From NCBI GenBank assembly GCA_965153455.1, contig OZ234493.1, positions 29,812,213-29,876,212 of the forward strand: 64,000 nucleotides of DNA, in the 5' to 3' direction. Origin of the DNA: Sphagnum compactum (lineage: Eukaryota; Bryophyta; Sphagnopsida; Sphagnales). Of this stretch, positions 23,913 to 36,139 are shown piece by piece (the first letter of the stretch is position 1; each line of letters opens with the position of its first letter). The notes under the pieces were generated by a model, which was given only the letters and a program-made list of their open reading frames with translations, was not told where the DNA came from and did not search any database. The position numbers and the translations under genes were made by a program.

Positions 23913-26900
23913 TCAATTACTTTTAGCAGCCTGAATATCCTGCAACCGCAGGGTGACAGCCCTTTGGTGTGCATCAAGCCCCTCAACCTCAGCCATTTTG
24001 GCCACTGAGGGGCCAAGTCTTTGCAATCCCTTGGCTGTTAGAGATTGAACTGTCATGTACTTGACAAATGAGTCAAGTGACACCCCACCATACATGCGGG
24101 CATATCCATATGTTGGCAAGACATGGTTAGTGCCACTTGCATAGTCACCTACACTCTCTGGGGTCCATCGCCCAAGAAATACGGACCCTGCACAAAAATA
24201 ATAGCCCATTCTTAAAACTGTCTGGAAAGATGCAATGTCCGGTGAATTGAGTAATATCATCTTTTCTATAGAGGCATTGAACCATCATCTCAAACCTAAA
24301 CAGGCATACTAGTCAATGGAATGGCTTGCAATGTGAGATATATTCAAGACAGCAAAACAACTGACTGCCTAAAATCTATCAAGTGATCGTTGATGGTATG
24401 ACTCTACCTGCATTGTCAAGGTGGTCCAACCACAGTTCCGCATCCTCCACATTTACAATGAGATGCTCGGGTGCATATATGTTCGAAAAGTTGCATGCCT
24501 GTGTTCCAAAACAGTTCATAAGCCTCAAGGACATTGTCACATGATGGCCCAAGAAAAGTCCTACTGCTCTGTGTGTGCTATGGCAAGTTCAGAGGGAAGT
24601 TGTGACTATTATATTCAAATGTGATATCCATACATAAGATTAGAACAATTGATTGTATGATCCTCAATTTTATTTACACACCATATGCTTGACGACAGGC
24701 CCTCATTCCCCTCACCCTATCATTGTTGCCAATAGCAAATCCAGAGATAAAGTGATACAGGACTGTATTTCTTACCTCTGCCATGTTCTTAACAACCAGA
24801 ACAAAGCTGTGAGAAAGTGCTTTAGCAGCAATGGTCCCTCTGGGAAGGTCCAGACACTGTTGCACTATTTCCCTCTCAATAGCACCTGTGTCTACCTCAT
24901 CACCTACTGCAACCAATACCACTTGGCTGTCTGGACCATGCTCTGCCTACATGACATGCCCACACCAATATCCTGCTTCAAAAGAAGCAAAAAAAACATG
25001 CGAACAGAAATTGTGTCATACTAATTCCACCTATTGAGGCTTCACAAAGAACAAGTTTGAATTTTTTGTTCAACCTACATCATTAGGTCCTCATGCAGAA
25101 ATCCACCTTATGCCACCTCCTCTCCCTGAGGAGAAATATATCAGATGTTCTTGTAGGTGTAGCAATAAAAAAGCACAAGCATACCTGTGAGAGAAGATCT
25201 GCAGCAACGTGAACAGGACTGGCATACTTGTCAGCAATCACTAAGACCTCAGATGGCCCAGCAGGCATATCAATGGATACCATTGCTTCACTATTCTGTA
25301 GACCGCAACCATATGCCACATAAGAATGAACAAACAGGGAGATGAGTAATATATCAACAGCAGCATGTTCTATTGTAAAACAGATGTTGATATTTGTGCA
25401 CCAAAACACCATACTCCTGGGTAATTATGCACGTGCAGTAAGATTTCAAATCCACTGAAGACTGAGGCCAACATAATTCTCATCATACTCAATCACCATA
25501 AACCTTCATTCACAAATACTAGTCCTTGCAACAAGTCTCCAGAATTTGATTACATCAGGAAAACACACTCAAAATTGACAAGCCTAAACTAAAAGCATTG
25601 GAAACCCCCATACTTGCAGTGTCATTTTGGCTGCTGTGACATATTGATTCCCAGGCCCCAAAATCTTGTGAACCTGCAGGAAGGGAATAAGTTTTGCAAG
25701 TACCTCTAATTCTGGAGAAAAGTAAACATCAAAGGGAGACCGAAAACCATTATTTAAGGAAAACCAACCCAAAGCAAGGACCATCATCTTCAACAAACTA
25801 GGAGGGTCCTGGATATCGATCAACACTTACTTTGGGGCAGGATTCTGTTCCCCATGCCATTGCTGCAACAGCCTGCAGAAAGTCCCAACACAATGAATGA
25901 GGGTTCCAGATTCTTGAAAGCACAAATAGCTGGGGTTTGAAAATTATGAAGAAATTTTACGACTAACCCCAATAATAACTAATGGAACACACACAACTTG
26001 CTGTGCTACACACATTTAGCTTGATTCCAGAAGCTGAGAAATGCAAAAACAGCATCTCATACTGATGCTTGTACACACCTGAGCTCCACCAGCTTTGAGT
26101 ATATGTGACACACCTGCTCTTTTTGCACAGTAAACAACTTCCTGCAAAGACCTTAACCTTTGGTCATCAATGGAACTTGCAGGTCAAATCTCCAAACTAT
26201 CAGAAGTTCAGGGTGAGCAAGAATTCTCAAGTTTATTATCCAATTGGTGTGTACAAAATGTTGGATGAATTGGAAAGGATTTTTTGTAATAAATTGCAAG
26301 CTACTCACTGGGCATAGAGAGCCATCCTCTCTTGGGGGGGTTGCAATAATTGTAGTCTTGCATCCTGCAATCTGTGCAGGCTGAAAAGCCAATATACCAC
26401 AACATCAGGTACCAAAACATAATGACTGAGTATGCAGTTCTGCACCATTGTTCAATTTGCAATATGCAGTGTCATGGATCTGTTGCATGGCACAGAAAAC
26501 TCCACAATCACACTTTGAAGGTAACTATCACATCAGTTCTGGCCAAACCAAAAAAAAATGTAACAAGAATGAGTGTAGTCATAACCTTGTGAGTGTAACT
26601 CAGAAAGTATCAGACCACCTTCATCATGAACAGCAGTAACCAGCTGCCATTACACCCCACTGATTCCATGAGCTCATCACAGGGGTTGCAGAAAAGAATA
26701 TAACAACCTGCTCAAAACTTCCATAAGCAATTACAGAATTGCATGAGTTTTTTTGCATTGCCAGAAGCAACAGGGAGACCTGATCATGACATTGGCTACC
26801 ACTCAAGAGACAAAGCTAATATAAATAGCAAATAGTATCCAGCAACAAGCTTGGGAGGGTAAGCTTGCCTCTGTACAAGCGAGCATCTAGGCCTATAGCA

Positions 26901-29509
26901 TAGAGAGGTCTACATAGAGGGTGGTGGTTGCAGTCACCTGCACCCTGAACATATCCTTGAAGCAAACTACTGTTGACTATATGGATGCAGTAATTCCACA
27001 ACTTGAAAACATATCTATGAGACTGCAGAGAAAAATACTCAACAGCACATTGAAGCTAACTGTATTTGAGTTCTGGCCAAACCAAAACAAAATATGACAA
27101 GAATGAGTCTGCTCATAACCTTGTGCCTGTATCTCACAAAGTATGACCATCACCTTCATTACAAATAGCATGAATAGCAGTAATTAGCTGCATTACTCCC
27201 CACTGACTTCATCAGCTCTGAAAAGTGGGGTTAGGAAGGTATATTATAATCTGTTTAAATTTCATGAAAACAACTAGGCAAGAATTTGTGTCCTCAGTCT
27301 CTGTCACATTTCTGGAAGCCATGGGAATACTCAGTGCACTAATACACATTCAAAAGCGTTTGAAAGATGCACGCTGCAGGGAAAGGGAGAGAGTACATTT
27401 AGCAACTTGGTCACAGATCCCAAAGGCTTAGATTAGAACACATACTACTGCAAGCATCAGAGCCGTGGATGGCAGGACTGCAGTGCCACCAGGAACATAG
27501 AGACCCACTGCATTGACAGCCCTGGCAACTCTCCAGCATTGCACCCCCTGGCCATAACAGACATTATCCACCATCCAGAAATTTAATCAGCCAGAAGTGT
27601 ACAAACACTCTCACATATTTACAAAAAGCTAAAGTTTCTTTGAAAATGACAGAGACAGAAAATAAGCAATACTGCAGTTGAATGGAGTGTGAGAAACACT
27701 AACTGGCATAGTCTCAACTTGCAGCTGTTGTGTCTTTCGCTGTGCCGCATGGAAGACATAAATGTTGTCATAGGCCACATCAAAAGCTGCCTTCACATCA
27801 GAATCAAGCTGTGTTCACATTGCAAAAGCAAGTGAGAAGTAATTGAAAATAGCTATGAGATAAAATGCAAATGAAACCATCATCCAACAGCCACTTTATT
27901 CCTCCTACTCAATTCACAAAAGTGAGAGAGACAGAGACAGAGAGAAAGGAAATAGAGGGGAGGGAGTATTTGTGCTTCGGATTCCAGATGTGTACTCATT
28001 ACTTAAAACCCATAGTTAAAGCATAATGTCCACAGAGGACAGATTACTGCTGAAGAAAATTTTCTTACCACAGGATCTGGCAGATCACAGACTCTCTCAA
28101 CAATCTTTTCAAGGTCCACACCATCAAAGCGTTTTGTGTATCTGCACAGACAAACCCATTGCCAAACTAACTCCATGCCCTCACACCTTACACAGCAATA
28201 CCTATTGTGTGCACTACTAACAAGGAGTCCTCTATCCTCCATCCTGGGTTTGCAGATAAAGCTATACCAAATCCATAATTAGATCTATCAGCTGGCGAGG
28301 ATCTATTCATGCATGGTGATCTCAATGCACAAGAAAATACAAAGCATTCTGCATTGGCAGGATGCCGTATCAGTAAATCAAGAAAGGATGAATAATACTT
28401 TTGCCAGTTCTTTGGATATCCATGGCAGAAGTGATTACCATCACTGCTGTAGTAAGATGGATTTGTCATCAGGATTTTAGGTGTCAAATCTGCAGAAGGG
28501 TAGGAAAAACTGCAGACAGATAAATGCTGGATCTTGAAATTTCACAATTAGCATCTAGAGTGCATTAAGGATCAGTAGACTCACTCCCTAACTGCTGCAT
28601 CTCCTCGCTTTTGAACATTTTCCACTATAGGGGCAACCTTCCACCAAGAAAACAACAATCACAATTTTCACAGTAGCATTTGTGAATCAGTTTCATATGT
28701 ATACAGCTATGAGAGGATTCACCCAAGGATACAATAGCATGAAAGGAACAAGGACCCTGGATACACCCTCAATTGTGCAGCCTGTATGTGAAAAACGGGA
28801 AGAGGGTTTACCGTCTCAAAAATGGAAGAGAAATCAATTCGAGGGCGGTTGCGAAGATCTTGCACTTGGTCTGCATTCAGCTCAGATAGCTTGTAGATTT
28901 TCATCTTGACTGGTTTGATCCCTTCTTCGTGAGGGGCTGCGAATTCATGACAAACGATGTCAGCATTCTGCCCACGGAGGGCATAGCAATTAGAATTGAG
29001 TCCGTGTTCGAAATTTAGCAATCGGCATTCCGTCCGGGCTCTCAAGGGATGAGAATTTGAAAGACATCACTGACCGATAGCCTGAGCCTCCGGTAATGCG
29101 GATGCTTGGAGTTCAATCGGCGCTGCAAAGACCATCCGAAGTGGTGATAAGAAAACTACCTAATGAACTTCGCTGGACGAACACAATGCGGAGGAGAAAG
29201 ATCAAGCATTTCACAAGCAGGAAGAGAGAGAAAGACTAGGACTTCAGGCTCACCAGCAGAAGCTTTCACCATGGCGACTGCGAGTTTGCGTTGCTCAGGA
29301 TCCCAACCTCCTGAGCTCCAAAAACCGGAGCTTACAAACCCTAAAGTCCTCTGCGTATGGGCTTGTACACAGCAAAGATGAAGTGGTCGACGGGATTTTC
29401 TGACACCCAGTTGAACAGGCACCCAAGACGACTGTCCAGAGTTTGTTGCTACTGGCGAGGAGAGGCAATACGGAGCCGAAGAAGAAGGAACCAGAAACCC
29501 CATCGCCAT
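23913..29509 (-). CDS. HDH: Histidinol dehydrogenase, plastid-type, 14 exons
   Basis: Catalyses the last two steps of histidine synthesis, L-histidinol to L-histidine with two NAD+, in the plastid. Exons (minus strand): 29336-29509, 28812-28967, 28585-28637, 28069-28141, 27704-27808, 27446-27547, 26309-26380, 26079-26141, 25831-25872, 25614-25673, 25185-25295, 24776-24946, 24408-24498, 23913-24187. All introns are GT-AG and every junction keeps frame, giving 515 residues. Residues 1-50 are Ser-, Arg- and hydrophobic-rich with few acids, like a transit peptide. The mature part starts near MKIYKLSEL. By alignment with the E. coli enzyme, zinc ligands are Gln337, His340, Asp439 and His498, and the catalytic Glu-His pair is Glu405-His406; spacings match the family. 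ATG 29,509 is the first in-frame ATG. The first intron is the least certain. A transposon begins 96 bp upstream of the start codon. Confidence 0.93.
26519..26700 (+). repeat. Intronic dispersed repeat, copy A
   Basis: Lies in intron 6 of the histidinol dehydrogenase gene. Shares TTCTGGCCAAACCAAAA, ACAAGAATGAGT, CATAACCTTGTG, CTCAGAAAGTATC-like and CCCCACTGATTCCAT-like words with copy B about 535 bp away. It looks like a short interspersed or locally duplicated repeat. Confidence 0.65.
27055..27235 (+). repeat. Intronic dispersed repeat, copy B
   Basis: Second copy in the same intron and orientation as copy A, with the same ordered words (TTCTGGCCAAACCAAAACAA, GACAAGAATGAGTC, CATAACCTTGTG, TCACAAAGTATG, CCCCACTGACTTCATCA). 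A third, weaker copy is at 19.5 kb. Confidence 0.65.
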
Positions 29510-29859
29510 CGCTGCAGAAACTCCTAGCTCCTCGGAGCTCCGGAATCCAGCCCAGGAAAAGGGCTCCCACCAACGAACGAGACACAGCTCATCGTTCGTC
29601 CCACAGGGCCAGAGTGAACCAGCATCCACCAGTGCACCAGTTGGCCGTTCTGTCCGTAGGATGGGCTGCGTTTCTTCATCCGGTTCCTGACCCTGTGTTA
29701 ACCCAACATTGTACCACAGTCAACCTTTTTGGCTGCTAACCTTCGACCCTTTTTATTTTTTGGGTGTTTTCTTCCCAACTCTGACCCATACTACCCTCCA
29801 ACCTAATCACCCTAGTTCCTTAGCTACCCTACTGACCTAGCTACATTATTGACTTGCAT

Positions 29860-30053
29860 CTTGGCTCTACCTACCAACCCCTTACCTACCTACCTTCTAT
29901 TTTTTCATGGTTAAACCTATATTTCTTGACTAAACTTTTGCCTTTTGGCACAACTTCTAACTCTTCTTGGCTAAATTTATATCTCTTGGTTAAACCTTTT
30001 CCTTTTGGCACAACTTTTAATTCTTCTTAGCTAAACCTATATTTTTTGGTTAA
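29860..30053 (+). repeat. CTTGGCTAAACC-type array, left part
   Basis: Repeating half-units of about 20 bp, CTTGGCTAAACCTATAT and CTTTTGGCACAACTTTTAA. The array is split by the GC-rich insert and resumes at about 31,930. Confidence 0.7.
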
Positions 30054-30065
30054 ACATTTTCTTTG

Positions 30066-31922
30066 GCGCCCCGATCTTAGATGTAGGTTGACTAATCGTC
30101 GCTGGTGTCAGCAGCGAAGCCAGCGTTCAGCCAGCGCACTCGCAGGCAATCAGCTGTTCCCCAACGCCTCGCTGGAGCGCGGCGGAAAGGCGCTGATTGA
30201 TTTGGTAGATGGTCTGACCTCAGGGTCGGTTGTGTTTGTCAGCGTGACGGGTGGCGATCTTGCGGATCATGATGCGCGTTTCGGGGACGGAGCCGTCGAA
30301 CGTCTCCCAGGCCATGGCGATCAAGCGTAGGCCATTGCGGCAACACTTCTCCTCGTCGTCGGAGTGCTTCTTGGCGGCGGCGGCCTTGGCAGCGACCAGA
30401 CTCTTTCCCGCCGCACGATCGATGAAGGTGGGCTGCAGTGGGTGTGTAATCAGAGAGTCCAGGCAGGCGTCTTGGCCGGCGCAAAACATCGGGAGCAAGA
30501 CGTCAGTGGGACGATCCTTGCGGCCGGCAATTAGGCCGGTCTTCTCGAGGCGGGACTTGAGACCCGCCTCATTGGCGATGATGTTCTGCACGTACGACAT
30601 GCGATCGTGGCGGCGAATGGTGTGCGGCCCGTGCCTGCAGGTCACGGCATGGTCGCCGTACGGGTCCATCACGTGCAGACGGCACTTCGGGCAGCGGATG
30701 GCTGGGCATGTCTTCAAGCCCAGCCGGAACTGGACGACACGCTGGAAGTGGCGCGATGGCAGGGTGAGGCCGAGATAGGGCAACGGCAGGGCGGTAAGGT
30801 ACCCTGACGCCCAGCCAGCGCGCAAAGACTGGAGGCGCCCCTTGTTGCGCACGTTGCTGTCGGCGAACAGGCGATCGTACTCGGCCTCGTTCATCAGGTG
30901 CATGATCTTGGACTGGATGCCGGCGCACGACGCCTCGGGGTTGAACTGGAGGATCTTGTTCAGGGCGGCGAGGTTGCCCGGGTTGACACGTTAACGTAGG
31001 CGCTCAAATTCGGTGCTAAGGTCGTCGGTCGGGTCTGCGTCGGCGTCGTTGCGACCGAGCAGTTTGTTGACCAGGCCGGCGGTGCCCAGGCGCGAGCTAA
31101 CGTAGGCGGCATCGGGGTGGTCCTCGACAATGCCAATGGCCAACCCGGCCTTGCCGATCGGCAGGTGGGCCTGCTTCCAAGCGAGCGGGTCGTCGATTTG
31201 GGCGGAGAGTATGGCCTCAATTGCCATCTACCACTTCTGGTTGGCGGTCTGCAATTCGTTGCGGATATAGTCGCGGCGCACGGTGCGAAGCAGGTGGTTG
31301 AACTTGGACGAGTTGGCGCTGCCGCGCAGGATGATCATCTCAGTCTGCGGGTCGTTGATGTATGGGATGCGATCGAGGATCGACTTGATGTTGTCGATCT
31401 TGGCCTTGATGAAGTCCTGCACGTACGAGTCGAGGCCGATCGGGCAGCCGAGCGTCTTCTGGCCGTCGTCGAATGTCTTGAACTTAATCGTTGCCGGGAA
31501 CAGGCACCGCAAGTCGATCGCGTCAGCGTCGCTCGTGATCGACGACTTGTGCAGCTGCAGGTGGAGGCCGTGCTCAGGTCCGTCGTCGACGAACATCTGG
31601 ACGGCTCGACTTGTGTCATTGAGCGTGCCGACGATCTTGCCATCATCGAGGTACCACGCGTTCAGCTGCAGGTCGGGGATGATGTTGTGCACCTTGAGGA
31701 GGAAGGCGTGCAGGGTCAGCGAGAACAAAAGGCCGGCCAGCGGGTCACCCTGGTCGACGCCGGATGTCAGCGAGAACACGTGATCCTCGTAATACAGGCG
31801 GCCCGCCTGCGTGTAAATGGCGGCGATGAACCGCGCCATGCCCGGCAGCTTGTCGACGACCGAATCAATGGCGGTTTGGCGTAGGCATCGCCCGTAGGCG
31901 TTCTGCAGGTCCAGGTCGACCT
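30066..31922 (-). mobile_element. GC-rich insert carrying an R2-like non-LTR element fragment
   Basis: Sharp change from AT-rich array to GC-rich DNA and back. Array-like ACATTTTCTTT flanks it on both sides (30,054-30,064 and 31,923-31,933), possibly a target-site duplication. Just inside, ATGTAGGTTGAC (30,081-30,092) is an 11/12 inverted match to GTCGACCTACAT (31,915-31,926). The coding part is truncated exactly at reverse transcriptase motif A on the right. It is therefore a fragment, not a full element. Confidence 0.65.
30220..31920 (-). pseudogene. R2-like reverse transcriptase with zinc knuckle and RLE-type endonuclease, truncated
   Basis: A single minus-strand frame runs from 31,920 to the TGA at 30,220, broken only by TAG at 31,228-31,230 and TAA at 30,991-30,993. 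It opens inside motif A (DLDLQNAYG), then shows motif B (VDQGDPLAGLLF), motif C as YLDD (31,639-31,653) and a LPIGKAGLAI thumb region. The C-terminal part has CPKC...GDHAVTC (about 30,637-30,697), a CCHC knuckle, followed by RPTDVLLP and LDSLITHP, then Lys-rich KAAAAKKH, which fits a PD-(D/E)xK restriction-like endonuclease. That order is typical of R2-clade and related site-specific non-LTR retrotransposons. The N-terminus with fingers and DNA-binding domains is missing. Both stops fit CAG-to-TAG and CAA-to-TAA. Exact clade is uncertain. Confidence 0.75.
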
Positions 31923-31929
31923 ACATTTT

Positions 31930-32700
31930 CTTTTTGGCATAACTTCTAACTCTTTTTGGTTAAACTTATATTTCTTGACTAAACCTTTTCTCTTTGGCAC
32001 AACTTCTAACTTTTCTTGACTAAACCTATATTTCTTGGTTAAACCTTCATCTCTTCATGGCTAAACGTTTACATATTCACAAAATCTCTATATCTTTTTA
32101 GCTAAACGTTTATCTTTTGACAAAACCTTTACTTTTCAACAAAACCTATATATTTTCTTAGCTAAACCTTTACCTTTTGAAAAAAAATTTAACTTTTCTT
32201 GGTTAAACCCATATCTCTTGACAAAACTTCCATCTCTTCATGGCTAAACCATATACATGTTAACAATTTATTCATAATTAAATTTTTTATCTCTTAGCAA
32301 AACCTAAACCTCATTTTAACTAAATTTTTACCTTTCAACAAAACCTTAATATTTTCTTGCCTAACTTCTACCACTTGAAAAAACTTTGAACTCTTCCTGG
32401 CTAAACCTCTACCTCTTGGCAAAACCTTTATTTTTTATGGGCTAAACTTTTACCTCTTAATAAGACCTCTATCTCTTCTTGATTAAGCCTTTACAAAATG
32501 GAAAAACTTTTAATTCTTCCTGGCTAAACCTATACCTTTTAGCAAAACTTCCATCTCTCCATGGCTAAACCTCTACTTGTTGGCAAAAGCTTTATCTTTT
32601 CTTGGTTAAATTTTTATTTTTTAAAACAACTTTTATATTTTCTTGAATTAATTTAAAGACTATTTTTTCAACAAACCTTTTAACAAAACTTTTGGCTACC
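31930..32700 (+). repeat. CTTGGCTAAACC-type array, right part
   Basis: Continuation of the ~20-bp half-unit array, alternating CTTGGCTAAACCTTTA and CTTGGCAAAACCTTTA types, diverged between units. Similar arrays occur at 35.6-36.0 and 39.66-40.11 kb. Confidence 0.75.
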
Positions 32701-34980
32701 CTATTGACCTAACCATCTTTTATTGACATAATTACATTATTGACCTAACTTGTTTTTTATTTATGTACATACCTACTTGCTTAGCCACCAACCTACCTAC
32801 ATATTTATTTACTTACCTACCCACCCCCACTCACCTACTTACTTATCATTTACATGATGTTAATGTCTGCTAATGTATGATATACAAAATATGAAGGTAT
32901 TGCACTAAATGAAATAACAACCATTTTAATCATATTTGACCCCTTGATGTCAATAAACAGTAACCCTAAATGCGGGTATTGCTCTTTAATCAACTTTTGT
33001 GACCCACACATAGGTATTACATATTTTGGTAATTATTGTTAAAAGTTAAAATAGTTGAAAATCCAATCACAAAATACAATATCCACATATGAAAACAATG
33101 TCATTTCAAATACAATACACTTCAATAATTATTACATATTTTGTGACCAAAATGCAAACATTCTTTTTTTTTTCCTTTTGAATTTTTTTCTTTTTAATTA
33201 TTTTTTATGTCTTTTTTCTAGATTTTTTTCCTAATTTTTTTCCTTTTTCTTGTTAAATTTCTTTTTCTTTTTCTTGTTCTTGTTTATTTTCTTTTATTAT
33301 TTATCACAATTAGTTTATTTCTTCTAATTTTCTATTTTTTATCATCGTCATTTTTTTCATTGAACATGCATATTTTATGCCCAACATTTGGGTACTACAC
33401 AAACCATCCAAAAAAAATCAGCCGACATTTTATGCTTCAAATGTGGGTATCGCAAAATCATTATAACAAAACTAATGTTATTTTGTGACCCTTATGCAAG
33501 TATTCACATTGAACTTTATTTTTTTGAAATTCTTTTAATGCAATAATTTGTAATATGTTTCAAACTCATATTTTTAGGGGAAATTTCAACAAAGTATTAA
33601 TGCAATGCTCACATTCAAAGCATGTAAACATAATACAAACATGCGGTTGCAATTGCAATAAAACAAAACTTGTATGTTTTGATACAAGTATCACATCTAT
33701 CAAAACTTTTTTAAATGTCCAAAAGTTGGAAAACAAGAACTCCATGCCATTGTTTATGCCAAAGAAACTTAAGTAAGATATGCATGTTATTTTCTAACCT
33801 CAAAAGACACCTTTCTAAACCTATTTTCATTAGCCAACACGTCATGTGTTCATCAATGAATTCTTGTTGTTGAAACCACCTTAATAGCATGTTGATGAGT
33901 GTAAAGTTGATAGTGATACAATTAGAGTTGAATGGCATGGGTTACAAATTGGTATTTCATAGTTATTCAAAGTCTACATCAAACACATGATACACATTAA
34001 TATGCAAATTTGAAAAATATAAACCAAGCCCCAAAAATTTATTTGGGAATGAACATATATAGTCTATTGGATTTTTAAAAAAAAGAAAAATTGGACAAAC
34101 AAGTTGAAAATAAAAAATAAAGGAAATAGAAAAACAAACTTCATCTTTTGGAATTTTGAAGACCAAAAAGAATGGGAAAATAGGGGCAAAAAACCCAAAA
34201 AATCTTTTTATTCTTAAAGAAAAAAAAAAAGGAAAACAATACAATGAAAAGGAAACAAAAACTAGAATTCTTCTTCTTGAATTAACAATAACAAGGAAAA
34301 GAAAACAACTTCTTCTTCTAAAATTTTAAAAGTAGAAAAAACTAGAAGAAAACAAAAACAATCTTTGTCTTCTTTTATTTTTATTTTTATCTTCTTCTTT
34401 TTTAATTTCCATTTCCTTATCTTTTATTCTTTTGTCTTCTTCTCTTTCTTTTTCTTACTTTTCCTTTTTGTTTTTACTTTCAAACCAAAACAACAAGACA
34501 AGGAAAAGGATAAAGGCATACCTTGCATGATGTGTATAACTAGTGATGATGCAACAAGAAATGGTAGCAAATGCAATGATGTGATGACAAAAAAAAAAAT
34601 GCTTGAAGAAAGAAAATGACAGCAGAAATTGAATGAAATGATGAAGAAGTTGTAACAATAGAGGAAAACAAAGAAACAAAAGATGACAAAAAAACTAAAG
34701 TAACAACAAAATGAAAGAAAAAAATGATAAAAAAAAATCTATAACACAAACAAAAGAGAAAAATTAATAATAATAACGATAATAGTAAGAAGAAAAGGGG
34801 AAAAAATGATGAAGAAAAAGCTACAACAACAATGGAAGAAAAGAAAGAAAAAACAAAAGAAGAGAAGAAGAAAGAAAAGAAGGGAAAAAAAGGGGGGAAA
34901 TTTTTTGAAATCTCAAGGAAGGGTGGGCTAGTGAAAAGAAAACAAATAACCCACCTCAATGTTTGGTTTGGTTTAGGTTA
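32701..34980. other. AT-rich interior of element A
   Basis: Holds GGGTATTGC-type words at 32.9-33.5 kb that recur at 36.2, 37.0 and 40.2-41.5 kb, a T-rich tract at 33,160-33,360, a T/C-rich tract at 34,360-34,480 and an A/G-rich tract at 34,550-34,900. No coding motif seen. Confidence 0.5.
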
Positions 34981-35126
34981 AATGGTTTGGGTTCATCCCA
35001 AAATGGCCAAAACAGTCTCATCCATAATTGGTGCATTGGTGGGTGTTGGTTCACTCTGGCCCCAAATCCTGACCAAACGAAAACTAAACCTTGCTTCTTC
35101 TTCTGTTCCTCCAACTATGGGACGAC

Positions 35127-35300
35127 TTGAGTGAACCAGCACCCACCAATGCACCAATTGGCCATTCTATCCATAGGATGGGTTGCATTTTTTCATCCGG
35201 CTCCAAACCCTACATTAACCAACATTGTACCACAATCAACCTATTTTGGCTACTAACTTTTGACAATTTTTTGGGGGGCTATTTTTTTTCCCAACCCTGA
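35127..35300 (+). mobile_element. Second left end of the same element family (copy without clear partner)
   Basis: GAGTGAACCAGCACCCACCA at 35,130 and the following CATAGGATGGGTTGC and CCAACATTGTACCACA words match the left end of element A closely. It starts only about 65 bp after element A ends and in the same orientation; no separate right end was found, so it is either truncated or interrupted by the next element. Confidence 0.6.
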
Positions 35301-35589
35301 CCTCCATATAACCCTCCCACCAAACTATCTTGCTAACTTACATCTTAGCACTACTTAACAATCAACCCCTACTTACCTACCCTTTATCTTTGCATGAGTA
35401 AATTTCTATCTCATAGCAAAACCTCACCCAAAGTCAACCAGCCCCCATGATTGCACTAGTTGGCTGTTCTATCCATAGGATGGGCTGGATGATTCGCCTC
35501 TTTTTCATTCACCTCTTTACCTTACGTTAACCAACATTCTACCATAGTTAATCTTTTTTAGTTGCTAACCTTTGACCATTTTTTTTTTC

Positions 35590-36010
35590 ATTGCCAATTT
35601 TTTCCCAACCCTTCTTGACTAAACTTTTATCTCTTGGCTAAACCTATATATCTTACTAGCTAACTTTTATTTTTTTCCTAAACCTATATTTCTTATTGGT
35701 TAAACATATATTTCTTGGCTAAATTTTAATTTTTGGTTAAACTTATATTACTAGCTAAAAACATTTCTTTTGGCAAAACCTATATCTTTTGGCTAAACCT
35801 CTTTTTTTTTTGTTAAACTTATATTTCTTGACTAAACTAATAACCTTTGGCTAAACCTATATATCTTCTTAGTTAAAATTATTTCTCTTAGTTAAACCTA
35901 TATTTTTTCTTAATTAAATTTGTATATTTTGGATAAACCTATATTTCTTCTTAGCTAAACTTCTATTTCTTGGCAAACTCTATATATCTTATTGGTTAAA
36001 CTTCTATTTA
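35590..36010 (+). repeat. CTTGGCTAAACC-type array in element C
   Basis: Half-units TTGGCTAAACCTATAT alternating with related words, continuing the pattern seen in element A. Confidence 0.7.
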
Positions 36011-36139
36011 ATTCCTACTCCAGAAGTTAACCAAAAAAGTAGATACATTTTTTAGTAATGCCATTTTAATTATTTGCAAAACATCTACTTATTGGCAAAA
36101 CCTATCTACCCACACATTTTTATACCTACCTATGCACTT

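Larger units (their letters stand above)
29606..35062. mobile_element. Terminal-inverted-repeat element A (~5.5 kb, no transposase)
   Basis: The left end reads GGGCCAGAGTGAACCAGCAT at 29,606; the complement of the right end at 35,062 reads GGGCCAGAGTGAACCAACAC. Inverted similarity runs about 36 bp with roughly five mismatches. No clear target-site duplication is visible. Inside, in order: CATAGG-type subterminal words, a ~20-bp CTTGGCTAAACC array, an inserted R2-like fragment, more array, AT-rich spacer with GGGTATTGC words, and a pyrimidine/purine zone. No transposase frame is visible, so it would be non-autonomous. It begins 96 bp from the histidinol dehydrogenase start codon. Confidence 0.65.

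Noticed and set aside
29507-29629. Upstream extension of histidinol dehydrogenase (starting GTG at 29,629)
   Set aside because: It starts with GTG, reads into the transposon terminal repeat, and has no ATG; ATG 29,509 opens a good transit peptide.
31117-31884. 255-codon + strand open frame opposite the R2-like coding sequence
   Set aside because: It is the antisense shadow of GC-rich coding DNA and has no known motif; the minus-strand frame carries the reverse transcriptase motifs.
29860-32700. Interstitial telomere repeats, because CTAAACC words recur
   Set aside because: The period is about 20 bp, not 7, and the CCCTAAA unit is not repeated in tandem.
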